From an uncultured Pelagimonas sp. (lineage in GTDB: Bacteria > Pseudomonadota > Alphaproteobacteria > Rhodobacterales > Rhodobacteraceae), in NCBI GenBank assembly GCA_947497905.1, contig CANMIH010000008.1, positions 62,001-126,000 of the forward strand: a stretch of DNA of 64,000 nt, read 5' to 3'. The notes under the pieces were generated by a model, which was given only the letters and a program-made list of their open reading frames with translations, did not search any database and was not told the DNA's origin. Shown here one piece after another: positions 20,441 through 28,821 of this stretch; within the stretch, counting starts at the first letter, position 1; the number at the start of each line of letters is the position of its first letter. The position numbers and the translations under genes were made by a program.

Positions 20441-21622
20441 ATGACTGAATTCACTATTGCTTCTTTCAACGTCAAAAACCTGATCGGAGCGAACCAGGAA
20501 TACTATCGGTTTCAGAGCTACACGCCCGAGGAATATGCATGGAAGCAAGATTGGTTGGCCGATCAGCTTTTGACCATGGATGCCGATATCATCGGGTTTC
20601 AGGAAATCTTCGAGGAAAACGCGCTACAGTCCGTGATCGAAGAAGCTTCGGTACGCGCGGAGGCCCTAAATGAAGCGAGCGTGCCGGACCGGTCAAAACG
20701 CTACCATCGCAAGGCCATTTTTAAAAAGCTAAAGGTCGATCCGTACCGCGATGCAGCACTTGCCTTTGCGCCCAACGCAGCGGACACAGGCCACCCCGGA
20801 GAACGGCGGCCCGGGCTTGCGATACTCTCGCGGTTTGGCTTTGCAGAAGAGCCCGAGATCATTCAAGATCTGCAGGCCCCCTTGGAAATCCCTTTCTCTG
20901 CCTTACGCGGCATGGACGAGGACGACGCCGGGTTCTTTCGCCTTAAGCGTATCTCTCGCCCCATCCTGAAAGCACGTGTTCCAGTGGGTGAAACGGTTGT
21001 GACAGTGTTCAATTGTCACCTCAAATCTAAATTAGGGGAATTCGATGGCGCGGGGCCTCAGGACCTTACCAAATATGACCCTATGGGGCGAGCCATGGGG
21101 AGCCTTCGATCGGGCCTACGCCGCATGGCAGAGGCTTGGGTGCTGCGTCGCGAAATTTTGAAAGAACTGGACCTTGGCCGCCCGGTGATGGTTCTGGGCG
21201 ACTTCAACGATGGGCAACACACGGTGAGTTCGGAAATCATTTCAGGTGAGACGCCCTTCAAAAACTATGCCTGGATGCTGCGACATGATGCGAAACATAG
21301 CGGCGACCGCTATTCCGATGATGAGAACATCCAGATCACCGAGGATATCACGTCTCGTCAGTTGCATTCTGCGGAACGCCTTTTCGTGCGTAAATCGCTG
21401 CGTGATATGGTCTATACAACGGCCTTTGGCGGGGTTTTTGAGAGCATTGACCAGATCTATCTGTCACGACATTTCCACCCCGACTATGAAAACCGTCTGG
21501 GTGAAATGACCTATTTTAGCGTGCTCAACGACCATCTCACCGATGGCAGTCACCCAGAGGCGCCCTACAATAAGCTCGCGTCAGACCACGGGCAGATTAT
21601 GGCACACATAAATCTTCTGTAG
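20441..21622 (+). CDS. Endonuclease/exonuclease/phosphatase-family protein
   Basis: The 393-residue EEP-fold metallohydrolase has N-terminal FTIASFNVKNLIG, a metal-binding glutamate in DIIGFQEIFEE (~residue 53), FNCHLKSKL, VLGDFNDGQ (~residue 250) and a final SDHGQIMAHI catalytic histidine near the end. No signal peptide is visible, so it is probably cytosolic. Substrates in this superfamily range from DNA to lipid phosphates; I cannot choose. The gene stands alone, with ~120 bp upstream and ~115 bp downstream to the Gdx-type transporter. Confidence 0.85.
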   Translation: MTEFTIASFNVKNLIGANQEYYRFQSYTPEEYAWKQDWLADQLLTMDADIIGFQEIFEENALQSVIEEASVRAEALNEASVPDRSKRYHRKAIFKKLKVDPYRDAALAFAPNAADTGHPGERRPGLAILSRFGFAEEPEIIQDLQAPLEIPFSALRGMDEDDAGFFRLKRISRPILKARVPVGETVVTVFNCHLKSKLGEFDGAGPQDLTKYDPMGRAMGSLRSGLRRMAEAWVLRREILKELDLGRPVMVLGDFNDGQHTVSSEIISGETPFKNYAWMLRHDAKHSGDRYSDDENIQITEDITSRQLHSAERLFVRKSLRDMVYTTAFGGVFESIDQIYLSRHFHPDYENRLGEMTYFSVLNDHLTDGSHPEAPYNKLASDHGQIMAHINLL

Positions 21623-21689
21623 TGGAAAATATTTTTCTTGCTAGTTAAATCGCATTCCACCTAACCTGCCTCAACGCGTGAAGACGGCA

Positions 21690-21735
21690 CAACCTCACCT
21701 GAGGTTGCTCGTCGCGAGCCGCCGATATGAGGTTG
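21690..21735 (+). promoter_or_regulatory. Candidate RNA switch that can bury the SMR transporter ribosome-binding site
   Basis: CAACCTCA (21690-21697) is perfectly complementary to two identical TGAGGTTG copies. One is directly adjacent (21700-21707). The other contains the GAGG Shine-Dalgarno of the next gene (21728-21735, 2 nt before the ATG). The two pairings exclude each other. A GCTCG-TCG-CGAGC hairpin (21707-21719) sits between the copies. The loops lack the ACGR of guanidine-II riboswitches, so no known class is assigned. Confidence 0.5.
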
Positions 21736-21737
21736 AA

Positions 21738-22058
21738 ATGGCTTGGATTGTTCTCATCTTCGCTGGACTGCTAGAAACCGCTTGGGCAGGTACACTCAAG
21801 CTGGCAACAGCCCGACCTTCGGTCTGGCTTATTGGTCTCGCGGCGCTCTGCATCATCTCAAGCCTGGTTGCGCTCTATTGGTCTATGGCGCGCTTGCCAT
21901 TGGGTGTTGCTTATCCGGTTTGGACCGGAGTTGGTGCCGTTGGATCGGTCTGCGTCAGTGTCATTCTCTTACACCAACGCATCGGCCCTATGGGCATACT
22001 TGGGCTGATCCTGTTGCTGGTTGGGATGGTCTTGTTGGCAATGGATTCACCCCACTAA
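21738..22058 (+). CDS. Small multidrug resistance transporter, Gdx/SugE type
   Basis: The 106-residue protein has four membrane segments. It starts MAWIVLIFAGLLETAWAG, with the membrane-embedded essential glutamate at residue 13, and contains LPLGVAYPVWTGVGAVGS, the motif of the guanidinium-exporter (Gdx/SugE) branch rather than EmrE-type drug exporters. SMR proteins work as dual-topology dimers. ATG 21738 is chosen over GTG 21678 because GAGG lies 5 nt upstream and the upstream residues are not family-like. Guanidinium/proton antiport is inferred from the motif. Confidence 0.88.
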   Translation: MAWIVLIFAGLLETAWAGTLKLATARPSVWLIGLAALCIISSLVALYWSMARLPLGVAYPVWTGVGAVGSVCVSVILLHQRIGPMGILGLILLLVGMVLLAMDSPH

Positions 22059-22073
22059 TTCACACCCGTGTGG

Positions 22074-22095
22074 TGGCAGGGGTTGCCCCCTGCCA
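22074..22095 (+). terminator. Hairpin terminator after the SMR gene
   Basis: TGGCAGGGG-TTGC-CCCCTGCCA forms a perfect 9-bp stem with a 4-nt loop, followed by acgtttcatt. It lies between the convergent SMR and gamma-glutamyltransferase genes. Confidence 0.65.
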
Positions 22096-22100
22096 ACGTT

Positions 22101-23882
22101 TCATTCACCAAGAGCGATGCCTTCCCGGCGCGGATCTGCGCCACCCAGAAGTCCCTCAGCACTGATTGAAATTGCGTGTAGCCCAGATGTGAGCGCACGC
22201 GTATTCACCTTAAAACCGAGAGCTTCCAATTGCGGGGCCATCTCGGCCGCTGCGGTCCCTTCCTCAAAATCGTAGGTGCCAAAGCGGTTCACGGCATGTG
22301 GCATGGCAACGGCTTGCTGGACATCCATGCCCCAATCGATATGCGCCATAATGGCCTGAGTGGTATAGCCGATGATGCGCGAGCCACCGGGTGATCCGAC
22401 CACAAGGACCGGTGCTCCGTCCTTGCGAACAATCGTCGGCGACATGGAAGACCGGGGGCGTTTTCCAGGCTCTACCCGGTTGGCAATCGGCACCCCATTC
22501 CGATGGCTGCGGAAGGAAAAGTCAGTCAGTTCGTTGTTGAGAAAGAACCCATTGCTCATTAAGCGCGACCCAAACCCGTTCTCGATGGTGGTCGTCATCG
22601 ACAGGGCGTTGCCATATTGATCAACAATCGAAATGTGTGAGGTCGAGGGCAATTCGATACTGTCATCATCCGACCACAGCACGGCGTGGTCCCATGCGGG
22701 TTCTCCCGGTGCGACGCTTTCCAATGCGGTCTCGCTATTTAGAACTTCGGCCCTCTGAGCAAGATAATCAGGATCCACCAACCCCTTGGTCGGGACAGGA
22801 ACAAAATCGCTGTCGGCCATATAGCGGCCGCGGTCCGCAAAAGCCAAACGAGACGCATCGCCGATACGGCGCCAGGTCTGAATGTCATCAGGCGCGCCCG
22901 GTGCGGAGGCATTCATCATCCCAAGGATTTGCCCGACTGTCAGCGCCCCTGACGAGGGTGGCCCCATACCGCAGACCTCGTGGCCACGGAATTCGGCGCA
23001 GACGGCTGGACGTTGTTTGACCTCGTAGTTGGCGAGATCTCGGAGCGCAAGCACGCCCGGATTGTCTTCTGAACCGCGCACGGTTGAGACAATATCCTGT
23101 GCAATTTGTCCGCGATAGATTACCCCTGCTCCTTCGGCAGCCATGCGGCGCATGACATTGGCGTAGCTTGGGTTTTTCAACAGTGTGCCAACCGCAATGG
23201 GTTCACCACCTGGCAACAAATACTCTGCAGTGGCGGGAAACCGCCCCAATCGATCCGCATCCCGTGCAACAAGCCCTGCAAGGCGCGGTGAGACCGCGAA
23301 CCCATCTTCTGCAAGGCCTGCCGCCGCAGTAAACAGGTCAGCCCATTCCGCAGTCCCCCATTTTTCATGCGCCGTTTGCATCAGTGCGGGAGTGCCGGGC
23401 ACACCAACGGATCGCCCACCGACTACAGCGTCCCAAAATTTCAGAGGTTCCCCTGCATCGTTTTGAAACAACTGCGGAGTCGCGGCCATAGGTGCGGTTT
23501 CCCGCCCATCCAATGTGGTGATCTCGCCGGTTGCGCCATCGTGCCAGACAAGAAACGCCCCGCCGCCGATGCCTGAGCTTTGTGGTTCAACCAACCCAAG
23601 GACCGATTGAACCGCCACCATTGCGTCTGCAGCTGTGCCGCCCGCACGCAGCACATCGGCGCCGGCAGAGACAGCGTGGGGGTTGGCGGCTGCAACCATC
23701 CAATTGTTTGCGGCCACCGGCTGGCCCGCTGCTTTGGCCCCAAGCGCGGCGGCAACTTCGGCTGAGATTGCCTCAAACCCACCGCTATGTGCCATCTCTG
23801 GGTCAACCGCATCAGCCACCTGCTGTGCGGCGGCCATGCCCCCTAGAGCGGTCGCAAATGTCAGTGAAAGTAATACGCGCAT
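22101..23882 (-). CDS. ggt: Gamma-glutamyltransferase, exported
   Basis: The 593-residue precursor starts with a Sec signal peptide (RVLLSLTFATALGGMAAAQ). GGTAADAMVAVQSVLGLVEPQSSGIGGGAF is the conserved large-subunit core. The autoprocessing site and nucleophilic threonine lie in STSHISIVDQYGNALSMTTTIE, followed by GFGSRLMSNGFFLNNE and the SMSPTIV and GSPGGSRI motifs. The enzyme cleaves the gamma-glutamyl bond of glutathione in the periplasm. It is a full-length heterodimer-forming family member, oriented toward the SMR gene. Confidence 0.95.
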   Translation of the reverse strand: MRVLLSLTFATALGGMAAAQQVADAVDPEMAHSGGFEAISAEVAAALGAKAAGQPVAANNWMVAAANPHAVSAGADVLRAGGTAADAMVAVQSVLGLVEPQSSGIGGGAFLVWHDGATGEITTLDGRETAPMAATPQLFQNDAGEPLKFWDAVVGGRSVGVPGTPALMQTAHEKWGTAEWADLFTAAAGLAEDGFAVSPRLAGLVARDADRLGRFPATAEYLLPGGEPIAVGTLLKNPSYANVMRRMAAEGAGVIYRGQIAQDIVSTVRGSEDNPGVLALRDLANYEVKQRPAVCAEFRGHEVCGMGPPSSGALTVGQILGMMNASAPGAPDDIQTWRRIGDASRLAFADRGRYMADSDFVPVPTKGLVDPDYLAQRAEVLNSETALESVAPGEPAWDHAVLWSDDDSIELPSTSHISIVDQYGNALSMTTTIENGFGSRLMSNGFFLNNELTDFSFRSHRNGVPIANRVEPGKRPRSSMSPTIVRKDGAPVLVVGSPGGSRIIGYTTQAIMAHIDWGMDVQQAVAMPHAVNRFGTYDFEEGTAAAEMAPQLEALGFKVNTRALTSGLHAISISAEGLLGGADPRREGIALGE

Positions 23883-23967
23883 AAGAATCTCCCTCCCGAA
23901 ATCTATTTATTCTCCAAATAGAACACGGAAAGGGAGATTGAACTCAATGGCTGCGCGTAAAAAGTGA

Positions 23968-24480
23968 TCAGGACTTTTTCACGTATTTGGTCAGGATCAC
24001 GATGCGCTGTCCTTCGACGCGGCCAGAAATATGCTCTGGATTGTCGGCCTCAAGTGAAATTTTGCGCACTGCTGTGCCCTGTTTCGCGGTGAACCCCGCG
24101 CCTTTCACCGGCAGAGCTTTGATCAAAGTGACCGTGTCGCCCGCCTGCAAAACAGTGCCGTTCACATCCCGATGTACCACCGCATCGTCATCTGGAAGAC
24201 CGGCTTCAGCCCAGGCCAGGACTTCGGGTTCCAGGTAGGCAATGTCCAACAGATCTCTTGCCCAGCCGGCATCCAGTTGTTTCAAGACCCGCCACGCGAC
24301 AACCTGTTCTGCGGGTTCTGTGCTCCAGATTGCTTCGTTCAGGCATTGCCACCGAGGTTCATCCTGCGCGCCGGTCTCAACCCCCATCTGACAAGTTGGG
24401 CATAATAGAAGCTCATCAGATTTCGGGGAAACGGCAAATGGGGTGGCATCATTTGCTTTGCAGAGCGCGCAGGAGGTCAT
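23968..24480 (-). CDS. PhnA-domain zinc-ribbon protein
   Basis: The 170-residue protein has an N-terminal zinc ribbon (CALCKAND and LCPTCQMG, residues ~4-7 and ~27-30). The C-terminal PhnA domain carries DVNGTVLQAGDTVTLIKALPVKGAGFTAKQGTAVRKISL and ends with ILTKYVKKS. Despite the historic name, PhnA proteins are not shown to take part in phosphonate breakdown in most bacteria. Function unknown. It sits 85 bp upstream of ggt in the same orientation. Confidence 0.85.
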   Translation of the reverse strand: MTSCALCKANDATPFAVSPKSDELLLCPTCQMGVETGAQDEPRWQCLNEAIWSTEPAEQVVAWRVLKQLDAGWARDLLDIAYLEPEVLAWAEAGLPDDDAVVHRDVNGTVLQAGDTVTLIKALPVKGAGFTAKQGTAVRKISLEADNPEHISGRVEGQRIVILTKYVKKS

Positions 24481-24566
24481 CGGCTTTCCTTTGGATCAAT
24501 TGCGCCCCGCCTTGCCCGGTTTTGGCCAGCCTGTCCAGCAACCAACCGCAGACAAGGCGCAATCAA

Positions 24567-24938
24567 TCAGCCAACGACGCGGTGGCCGCGGTTCTGCATG
24601 CATCGGATCAATACATCGCGGCGTTCTTCAGACAGTTTTTCATGGGCTTCGGCGCTTCCGATCAATGCCCCGGCGGCGGCCCCTACAACCGCGCCCTCAA
24701 TTTTGTCGCCATCGCTGGCATCCAGAGCACCAACGATCCCACCGAGAACCGCGCCGGTGGTTGCGCCCTCACGAGGTGTTCCGTCCGTGAACCCGGAGGC
24801 GAGATTGTAGCAGGCGGCATAGTCCGCATCATACCCAAAGGCACGCGGGCCATCCACGGTCAATGGCCGGTCCACGGGGGCGGTGCAGGCGGAAATCAAA
24901 GTGATGACCGAGGAAACGGCGAGAATCTGTAAGCGCAT
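24567..24938 (-). CDS. Glycine-zipper lipoprotein
   Basis: The 123-residue protein has a lipoprotein signal with a lipobox LISAC at residues ~14-18 (acylated Cys18). A short variable region follows, then a glycine-rich hydrophobic stretch (TTGAVLGGIVGAL and GAVVGAAAGALIGSA) typical of glycine-zipper proteins of the outer membrane or periplasm. It ends RDVLIRCMQNRGHRVVG, a motif seen in similar alphaproteobacterial lipoproteins. The exact function is unknown. Confidence 0.78.
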   Translation of the reverse strand: MRLQILAVSSVITLISACTAPVDRPLTVDGPRAFGYDADYAACYNLASGFTDGTPREGATTGAVLGGIVGALDASDGDKIEGAVVGAAAGALIGSAEAHEKLSEERRDVLIRCMQNRGHRVVG

Positions 24939-25013
24939 AAGAGGTCCTTCCAGTGAGTTTTTCAGTTTCGCGATGCTGATATGGGAAAAACCATTTTTGC
25001 GTCAAGGTAAGGT

Positions 25014-25051
25014 TTTTCTGTTTTACAGAAAATATTGCATCTGAAACAGAT
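25014..25051 (+). promoter_or_regulatory. Paired CTG/CAG dyads upstream of the DUF2975-HTH operon
   Basis: TTTTCTGT-TTT-ACAGAAAA (25014-25032) and ATCTG-AAA-CAGAT (25039-25051) are two inverted repeats sharing a CTG-spacer-CAG core. Their centres are 22 bp apart, two helical turns, so both would face the same side of the DNA. They lie 40-77 bp before the DUF2975 start. Operator sites for the HTH protein encoded two genes on are likely. Confidence 0.55.
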
Positions 25052-25090
25052 AAGGATTATCCCCAAACGAAAGTCAGATGGAGGACATGC

Positions 25091-25606
25091 ATGTCCGTCT
25101 TTGCCCGAATTTCTATGATTGCCTGCCTGTTGGGTATCGCAGTTGCTGTTGCCGGTATCTGGGTTCCAGTGCTTTCAGGAGACGTCACAGAAGTTCTTGA
25201 TCTCCTGTCGCTAGATGAGGGCACACTCCCCCCACCTTCCCTAGCCGTACTCGGACTGGGGTTTGCCCTATGTCTATTTCTTGTTGTCAGCTTGGGTTGT
25301 GCATTTTGGTCGATCCACAAAGCCCTCTACCATGCCCCACGTCGTGCGTTTGGTGATCTGGCGCGTGCGCTGAGCCACTGTGCGTGGTCACTCATTGCAT
25401 TTTGGAGCAGTTTGATCCTGATAGATCCCGGATATGTCTGGGTCCTGACGCGAAACATGACCGGACCAGACAAACCCGAGCTGGATCCCTTCATTTTTGT
25501 CGACACCAGTTTTATCATGCTGGTATTGGGCATAGCGCTTCTTGCGGTCAGCCGTGCGTTGGCCAAAGCCCAAGAAATTGCTACAGAAAACGATCATTTC
25601 CTGTAA
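25091..25606 (+). CDS. DUF2975-type four-helix membrane protein
   Basis: The 171-residue protein has four predicted membrane segments (~5-28, ~54-75, ~97-115, ~138-158) and little extramembrane sequence, matching DUF2975 proteins. These are nearly always encoded next to a small YozG-type HTH protein, as here (9 bp downstream). The pair is thought to be a membrane sensor or partner plus its regulator; the mechanism is not established. GGAGG lies shortly before the ATG at 25091. Confidence 0.75.
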   Translation: MSVFARISMIACLLGIAVAVAGIWVPVLSGDVTEVLDLLSLDEGTLPPPSLAVLGLGFALCLFLVVSLGCAFWSIHKALYHAPRRAFGDLARALSHCAWSLIAFWSSLILIDPGYVWVLTRNMTGPDKPELDPFIFVDTSFIMLVLGIALLAVSRALAKAQEIATENDHFL

Positions 25607-25615
25607 GAGCGTACC

Positions 25616-25831
25616 ATGCCCATTATCATCAATCTGGATCTGGAGCTGGTCAAACGTAAGATGACCTCGCGGGAGTTGGCCAAGGCCATAGACCTGACCG
25701 AGAGCAACCTGAGCTTGCTAAAGTCAGGCAAGGTCAAAGGTATTCGTTTCAATACCCTTGAGGCAATTTGCGAATATCTAGAATGCCAGCCCGGTGACAT
25801 TCTAGAGTATGTGAAGGACGACGAGGCTTAG
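25616..25831 (+). CDS. Small Cro/CI-type HTH regulator (YozG-like)
   Basis: The 71-residue single-domain protein contains LVKRKMTSRELAKAIDLTESNLSLLKSGKVKGIRFNTLEAICEYLECQPGDILEY, the HTH_26/XRE pattern. It is co-transcribed with the upstream DUF2975 membrane protein. Autoregulation through the paired dyads upstream of the operon is a reasonable guess. It ends 12 bp before a convergent gene, and the CGAGGC-TTAG-GCCTCG hairpin at its stop lacks a U-tract. Confidence 0.88.
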   Translation: MPIIINLDLELVKRKMTSRELAKAIDLTESNLSLLKSGKVKGIRFNTLEAICEYLECQPGDILEYVKDDEA

Positions 25832-25843
25832 GCCTCGCCCCAA

Positions 25844-26830
25844 CTACAACATCGCAGGCAGAACCTGATCTGGCGGGCGGTGCCCGTCCGCAAAGGTCTT
25901 CACATTGATGATGACCTTTTCGCCCATCTCAATCCGACCTTCTTCAGTAGCAGACCCCATGTGCGGCAGCATCACGACGTTTGGCAGATTGCGCAGATCC
26001 GGATTGCCCTGCAATCCGTGCTCATAAACGTCGAGGCCTGCACCGGCAAGTTCACTGGCTTTCAACATCCGGGACAAGGCATTTTCATCAACCACTTCAC
26101 CACGCGAGGTGTTGATCAGAACAGCCGTAGGTTTCATGAGCTTCAATCGACGCGCATTCAGCAAGTGATAGGTACTTGGTGTCGAAGGGCAGTTGACGCT
26201 CACCACATCCATCCGCGCCACCATCTGGTCGATACTGTCCCAATAGGTCGCTTGCAGGCTATCTTCAATCTCGGGCCGCAACCGGCGCCGATTGTGATAG
26301 TGGATCTGCATACCAAAGGCAGCCGCACGGCGCGCAACAGCCTGCCCAATGCGCCCCATGCCCAGAATACCAAGGCGGCGACCACCTAGACGTCCCCCTA
26401 GGAAAGCGGTCGGACTCCAGCCCTCCCAGCTTCCCTCCTGCATGACGCTCAGGCCTTCCTGCATGCGGCGGGTTACACCAAGCATCAGTGCCATGACCAT
26501 GTCTGCGGTGTCTTCCGTCACAACACCCGGAGTGTTCGACACTAGAATTCCACGTTGGCGGGCCGTTGCCACATCGATGTGATCAAATCCCGCACCAAAA
26601 TTCGCAATCAACTTCAACTGATCGCCAGCCTGCCCAAGTAGCCCGCCGTCAATCTGATCGGTGATTGTCGGCACAAGAACATCAGCGGTTTGCATCGCCT
26701 CAACCAGTTCAGCGCGGCTCATTGGGCGATCATCGTCGCGCAACGTGACATTGAACAGTTCGGACAACCGAGTTTCAACCGCTTCCGGTAGGCGTCGCGT
26801 CACGACAACACTCAGACGTTTTGATGGCAT
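25844..26830 (-). CDS. D-isomer 2-hydroxyacid dehydrogenase (glyoxylate/hydroxypyruvate reductase-like)
   Basis: From ATG 26830 (MPSKRLSVVV) the protein has 328 residues; a TTG at 26863 would add 11 non-conserved residues. It has the NAD-binding LGILGMGRIGQAVARRAAAFGM, catalytic arginine in NTSRGEVVDENAL, the family glutamate downstream and the catalytic histidine in LPHMGSATEEGR. These enzymes reduce glyoxylate, hydroxypyruvate or related 2-oxoacids with NAD(P)H. The family is certain; the substrate is inferred from overall similarity. Confidence 0.88.
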   Translation of the reverse strand: MPSKRLSVVVTRRLPEAVETRLSELFNVTLRDDDRPMSRAELVEAMQTADVLVPTITDQIDGGLLGQAGDQLKLIANFGAGFDHIDVATARQRGILVSNTPGVVTEDTADMVMALMLGVTRRMQEGLSVMQEGSWEGWSPTAFLGGRLGGRRLGILGMGRIGQAVARRAAAFGMQIHYHNRRRLRPEIEDSLQATYWDSIDQMVARMDVVSVNCPSTPSTYHLLNARRLKLMKPTAVLINTSRGEVVDENALSRMLKASELAGAGLDVYEHGLQGNPDLRNLPNVVMLPHMGSATEEGRIEMGEKVIINVKTFADGHRPPDQVLPAML

Positions 26831-26947
26831 CAAGGCTCTCCCAAGCTTCCATGACGGTCCCAATTTGGCCTAAAGTGCGTCAGGAAAAGACGGGGCACAA
26901 GAACCCCCGCTCAAAAACACTCCGAAAAATTCGGGCAGGATATCAAG

Positions 26948-27442
26948 ATGTTTGGAAAAGCGGCTCTTCAGGCCTTACTTCTCGTGGGATTCACATCTGG
27001 GGCCGCGGCACAAGAGCGCGGACCAGTGACCAACCTCCCCCTGCCCCGCTTTGTGTCGATGAAGGCCTCTGAAGGCAATGTGCGCCGTGGCCCTTCGCTG
27101 ACACACAGGATCGATTGGGTGTTCAAGCGCCGGGATATGCCGCTTGAGATCACCGCCGAACATGGCAATTGGCGTCGGGTGCGCGACCGTGACGGTGCCG
27201 GTGGTTGGATGCATTATTCCCTGCTGTCAGGCGTGCGCACGGTGATCGTCGAGACCGATTTGTTGCCGCTCAAAAGCCACGAGACAGGAGACAGCCAGAT
27301 CACCGCCCGTCTTGAGGCTGGCGTGATTGCCCGATTGGGGGACTGCTCGGAACAGAACTGCAAGCTTACAGCCAATGGATATAGTGGTTGGGCCCCGAAA
27401 TCCGCCATGTGGGGCGTTGGGGTCGATGAAATTCGCGATTAG
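26948..27442 (+). CDS. Periplasmic SH3-domain protein
   Basis: The 164-residue protein has a Sec signal peptide (FGKAALQALLLVGFTSGAAAQE). Two bacterial SH3-like modules follow: residues ~36-95 (NVRRGPSLTHRIDWVFKRRD, GNWRRVRDRDGAGGWMH) and ~105-160 (LEAGVIARLGDC...GYSGWAPKSAMWGV). Such proteins usually bind cell-wall peptides or act as scaffolds. The two cysteines (GDCSEQNC) could form a disulfide. Upstream is the divergent dehydrogenase; 52 bp downstream is the ECF sigma gene, so the three following genes may share transcription. Confidence 0.82.
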   Translation: MFGKAALQALLLVGFTSGAAAQERGPVTNLPLPRFVSMKASEGNVRRGPSLTHRIDWVFKRRDMPLEITAEHGNWRRVRDRDGAGGWMHYSLLSGVRTVIVETDLLPLKSHETGDSQITARLEAGVIARLGDCSEQNCKLTANGYSGWAPKSAMWGVGVDEIRD

Positions 27443-27494
27443 TGGGATTGCAATTCGGATCAAACCTCCCAGTCTCTAAGGCAGGAGGTCTGCC

Positions 27495-28037
27495 ATGACA
27501 TTAGATACCATCTGGGCCGACTATCACGGACGGTTGCGCGCGTTTCTGAGGGCGCGTGTTGCGAACCCTGCGGATGTTGATGACCTCCTGCAGGACATTT
27601 TGCTCAAGGTTGGTACCGGCCTGAATCAGCTGGAAGACCAAACAAAGCTACATGCCTGGTTGTTTCAAACAGCGCAGCGCACCATCATCGACTACTATCG
27701 CAAATCGGCACAGCTCCGGCGGATTGACCCTGATGATTTATGGTACCGTCAGGATGATCCAGAGCTGACGCAAAGCCTTGAACGTTGCGTGGAACCCTTT
27801 TTACAGGCGCTTTCGCCTGAGGACGCTGAGCTCCTCACTGCGATTGACCTGGAAGGAATGGCTCAAAAGGCCCACGCTGAACAACTCGGCATTCCCTATT
27901 CAACGCTGAAATCGCGTGTCTCCAAGGCGCGCGCAAACCTGCGCGATCTGTTTGAAACCTGCTGTACCTTCTCGCGAGATACACGCGGCAATTTAAAAGA
28001 TTTCGACCAAAAGTCAGACGGTTGTAGGAAATGTTAG
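27495..28037 (+). CDS. ECF sigma factor (SigZ-like)
   Basis: The 180-residue sigma-70 family protein has region 2 (PADVDDLLQDILLKVGTGL, DYYRKSAQLRR) and region 4 (AQKAHAEQLGIPYSTLKSRVSKARANLRDLFE). The length and SigZ-like layout indicate an ECF-type factor. No anti-sigma gene is adjacent. The C-terminus has a short cysteine-containing extension (ETCCTF and RKC at the end). It precedes a glutathione-transferase gene by 64 bp, which may be a target or share its operon; that is inference. Confidence 0.87.
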   Translation: MTLDTIWADYHGRLRAFLRARVANPADVDDLLQDILLKVGTGLNQLEDQTKLHAWLFQTAQRTIIDYYRKSAQLRRIDPDDLWYRQDDPELTQSLERCVEPFLQALSPEDAELLTAIDLEGMAQKAHAEQLGIPYSTLKSRVSKARANLRDLFETCCTFSRDTRGNLKDFDQKSDGCRKC

Positions 28038-28101
28038 ATTAAGCGTCGTCTTTTTTCGCCTTCGTCCGTCTTACAGGTATCTCCAAAGAAAAGGACACAG
28101 G

Positions 28102-28809
28102 ATGATCAAGATTGTGAGCTTTAAGATTTGCCCGTTTGTGCAGCGGGTGACAGCTATGCTTGAAGCGAAAAACACTCCCTATGAAATCGACTACATCTCA
28201 TTGAGCGACAAGCCAGATTGGTTTCTCAAGCTTTCGCCAACCGGACAGGTTCCGCTCCTTGTGACCGAGGGCGGGGTAGCCCTGTTCGAGTCAGATGCAA
28301 TTGTTGAGTATATTGATGAAGTGACAGAACCACTTATCAACGACCAATCAGCCGAAGACCGGGCGCTTCAACGGGCTTGGAGCTATCAGGCCAGCAAGCA
28401 CTATCTTGTCCAGTGTTCCGCCATGCAAAGCTCCGATCGGGGCACCTACGATACACGTATGGCCAAGCTCCGTGCGGCGTTTGGCCGGGTCGAAGCGGTG
28501 TTAGCCGACGGGCCATTTTTTCATGAAAAGACGGTTGGCAATGTCGATATGGCCTGGCTGCCGCTGCTCCATCGTGCGCAATTGGTGACAGAGCATAGCG
28601 GTTACGAAGTTTTGCGCGCCTTTCCAAAGGTCAAAGCCTGGCAGCAGGCGGTGATGCAGACCGGAACTCCCGAAAAATCCGTCCCAGATGATTTCATTAG
28701 CCGGTTTTCCGATTTCTATCTAGGTGAGCACAGCTGGTTGGGCCGTGGCGCGCCACTGGATGAAACCTGTTCTCCCAAGGCTGCTTCAGGCGGCGGATGC
28801 TGCGGGTAA
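28102..28809 (+). CDS. Glutathione S-transferase family protein with C-terminal cysteine tail
   Basis: The 235-residue protein has an N-terminal thioredoxin fold with FKICPFVQRVTAML (active-site cysteine near residue 11, omega/GrxB style), TGQVPLLV with the cis-proline, and FESDAIVEYIDE binding the glutathione glutamyl group. A helical C-terminal domain follows. The last residues are SGGGCCG, a Gly-rich vicinal-cysteine tail not part of the GST fold. AAGGAC lies upstream of the ATG. Thiol transfer or redox function is likely; the tail could bind metal or metalloid. Confidence 0.88.
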   Translation: MIKIVSFKICPFVQRVTAMLEAKNTPYEIDYISLSDKPDWFLKLSPTGQVPLLVTEGGVALFESDAIVEYIDEVTEPLINDQSAEDRALQRAWSYQASKHYLVQCSAMQSSDRGTYDTRMAKLRAAFGRVEAVLADGPFFHEKTVGNVDMAWLPLLHRAQLVTEHSGYEVLRAFPKVKAWQQAVMQTGTPEKSVPDDFISRFSDFYLGEHSWLGRGAPLDETCSPKAASGGGCCG

Positions 28810-28821
28810 ACAGAAAACCCC

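Noticed and set aside
21660-21690. Guanidine-II or guanidine-III riboswitch upstream of the SMR gene
   Set aside because: Hairpin loops lack ACGR, and the only guanidine-III-like string (AAGACGG) has no matching upstream core.
25822-25837. Terminator at the end of the HTH gene (CGAGGC-TTAG-GCCTCG)
   Set aside because: The hairpin overlaps the stop codon and has no U-tract on either side.
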